A DNA stretch of 6,592 bases from Ghiorsea sp. GTDB lineage: Bacteria; Pseudomonadota; Zetaproteobacteria; Mariprofundales; Mariprofundaceae. The DNA lies in contig JAJFLD010000200.1 of NCBI GenBank assembly GCA_021772875.1, forward strand, positions 1 to 6,592, given 5' to 3'. Below, piece by piece: positions 6,107 through 6,592 of the stretch. Under the pieces are notes generated by a model, which saw nothing but the letters and a program-made list of their open reading frames with translations, searched no databases and was not told where the DNA came from. Within the stretch, counting starts at the first letter, position 1. Each line of letters starts with the position of its first letter. The translations under genes and the position numbers were made by a program.

Positions 6107-6592
6107 AGCGCTCTTAATCGGCCGCCCTCTGCGAGATTGACCAACTTTTTGACCCAAAACCTCTTCAATTTTCTCCCGAAATCTGTCGCTGCCCAGTGGC
6201 GTCCCTGTCTGCCAGGATGCTCTAATCTCAGTTAATTCCGCAGCATCAATATCTGTCGCAAAAAGCTCTTTATACACGCTCTGCCGCCCTGCATCTGTAG
6301 CTGCCAATGCAATGTATATCTCATGTGCCTCAACCAACAGGTTCGCTTTCCCATCCGCATTCGCAGCATAACTAGACCAGACATATTCATTAGGCTGCGC
6401 GACCATATCCGCGCGCACAGGATTAAGCTCAATATAGCGCATGCATGTTAAAAGGTATTCTGCCGAATCAATCAAACTGCTTTTATACCTCCCCTCCCAA
6501 AGTGTTCCCGTTCGTACATAGGTGTGATTAATATAAGGAACATAATATCTACCCACATACTGCATCATGCGACTCACGCCCATTTCATCATC
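6095..6592 (-). CDS. REP-associated tyrosine (Y1) transposase, N-terminus outside window
   Basis: The 165 visible residues are the C-terminal part of a RAYT / Y1_Tnp family protein. These single-strand transposases cut DNA through a catalytic tyrosine and are often domesticated and linked to REP-like hairpins. Diagnostic segments, numbered from the right edge, are MMQYVGRYYVPYIN at 9-22 (the nucleophile is probably Y17 or Y20), RTGTLWEGRYKSS at 27-39, YIELNPVRADMV shortly after, and a basic C-terminal tail with GRP. The frame is open through the right edge (DDE before the first internal Met), so the Met at 6583 is not the real start. The HUH metal-binding motif (normally MPNHxH) must lie upstream, outside the window. 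Intactness therefore cannot be judged. The gene converges on the HDOD gene, with 39 bases between their stop codons, and its own stop lies in the tandem repeat. Confidence 0.9.
   Translation of the reverse strand, partial: DDEMGVSRMMQYVGRYYVPYINHTYVRTGTLWEGRYKSSLIDSAEYLLTCMRYIELNPVRADMVAQPNEYVWSSYAANADGKANLLVEAHEIYIALAATDAGRQSVYKELFATDIDAAELTEIRASWQTGTPLGSDRFREKIEEVLGQKVGQSRRGRPIKSAKGL

Overview
The window looks like a chromosomal segment of a Gram-negative proteobacterium with moderate, somewhat AT-leaning base composition (judged by eye, not computed). The main evidence is the minus-strand block yfgM-bamB-der, a conserved order in gamma- and related proteobacteria, where it usually follows hisS. 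A gammaproteobacterium or a related class such as Zetaproteobacteria would fit. The sequence alone does not settle the genus.

Layout. Positions 1-1304 (minus) hold the GTPase gene der, cut by the left edge just before its C-terminus. It overlaps bamB (1304-2443, minus) by one base. bamB lies one base from a yfgM-like gene (2445-3104, minus), so the three genes read as one tightly packed operon for ribosome assembly (Der) and outer-membrane/periplasmic protein assembly (BamB, YfgM). A 207-bp divergent intergenic region (3105-3311) follows. It carries a perfect 9-bp inverted repeat, a sigma-54-like GG-N10-GC element, a sigma-70-like promoter containing a 12-bp palindrome, and a strong Shine-Dalgarno sequence. 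On the plus strand, 3312-5210 encodes a complete GspE/PilB-type assembly ATPase with an enlarged N-terminus. Its stop overlaps (ATGA) the start of an HDOD-domain gene (5207-6055). The right end (6095-6592, minus) is the C-terminal part of a REP-associated tyrosine (Y1) transposase. Its stop codon lies inside a 14-bp tandem repeat.

How the genes work together. The minus-strand operon is envelope and ribosome housekeeping. The plus-strand pair is the most distinctive part: an assembly ATPase without visible pilus or secretion partners, translationally coupled to an HDOD signalling protein and preceded by a possible sigma-54 promoter. A c-di-GMP or other signal-controlled pilus/secretion module is a reasonable inference but is not proven here. 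The transposase end marks an accessory insertion boundary next to the pair. Every intergenic gap is shorter than 300 bases.
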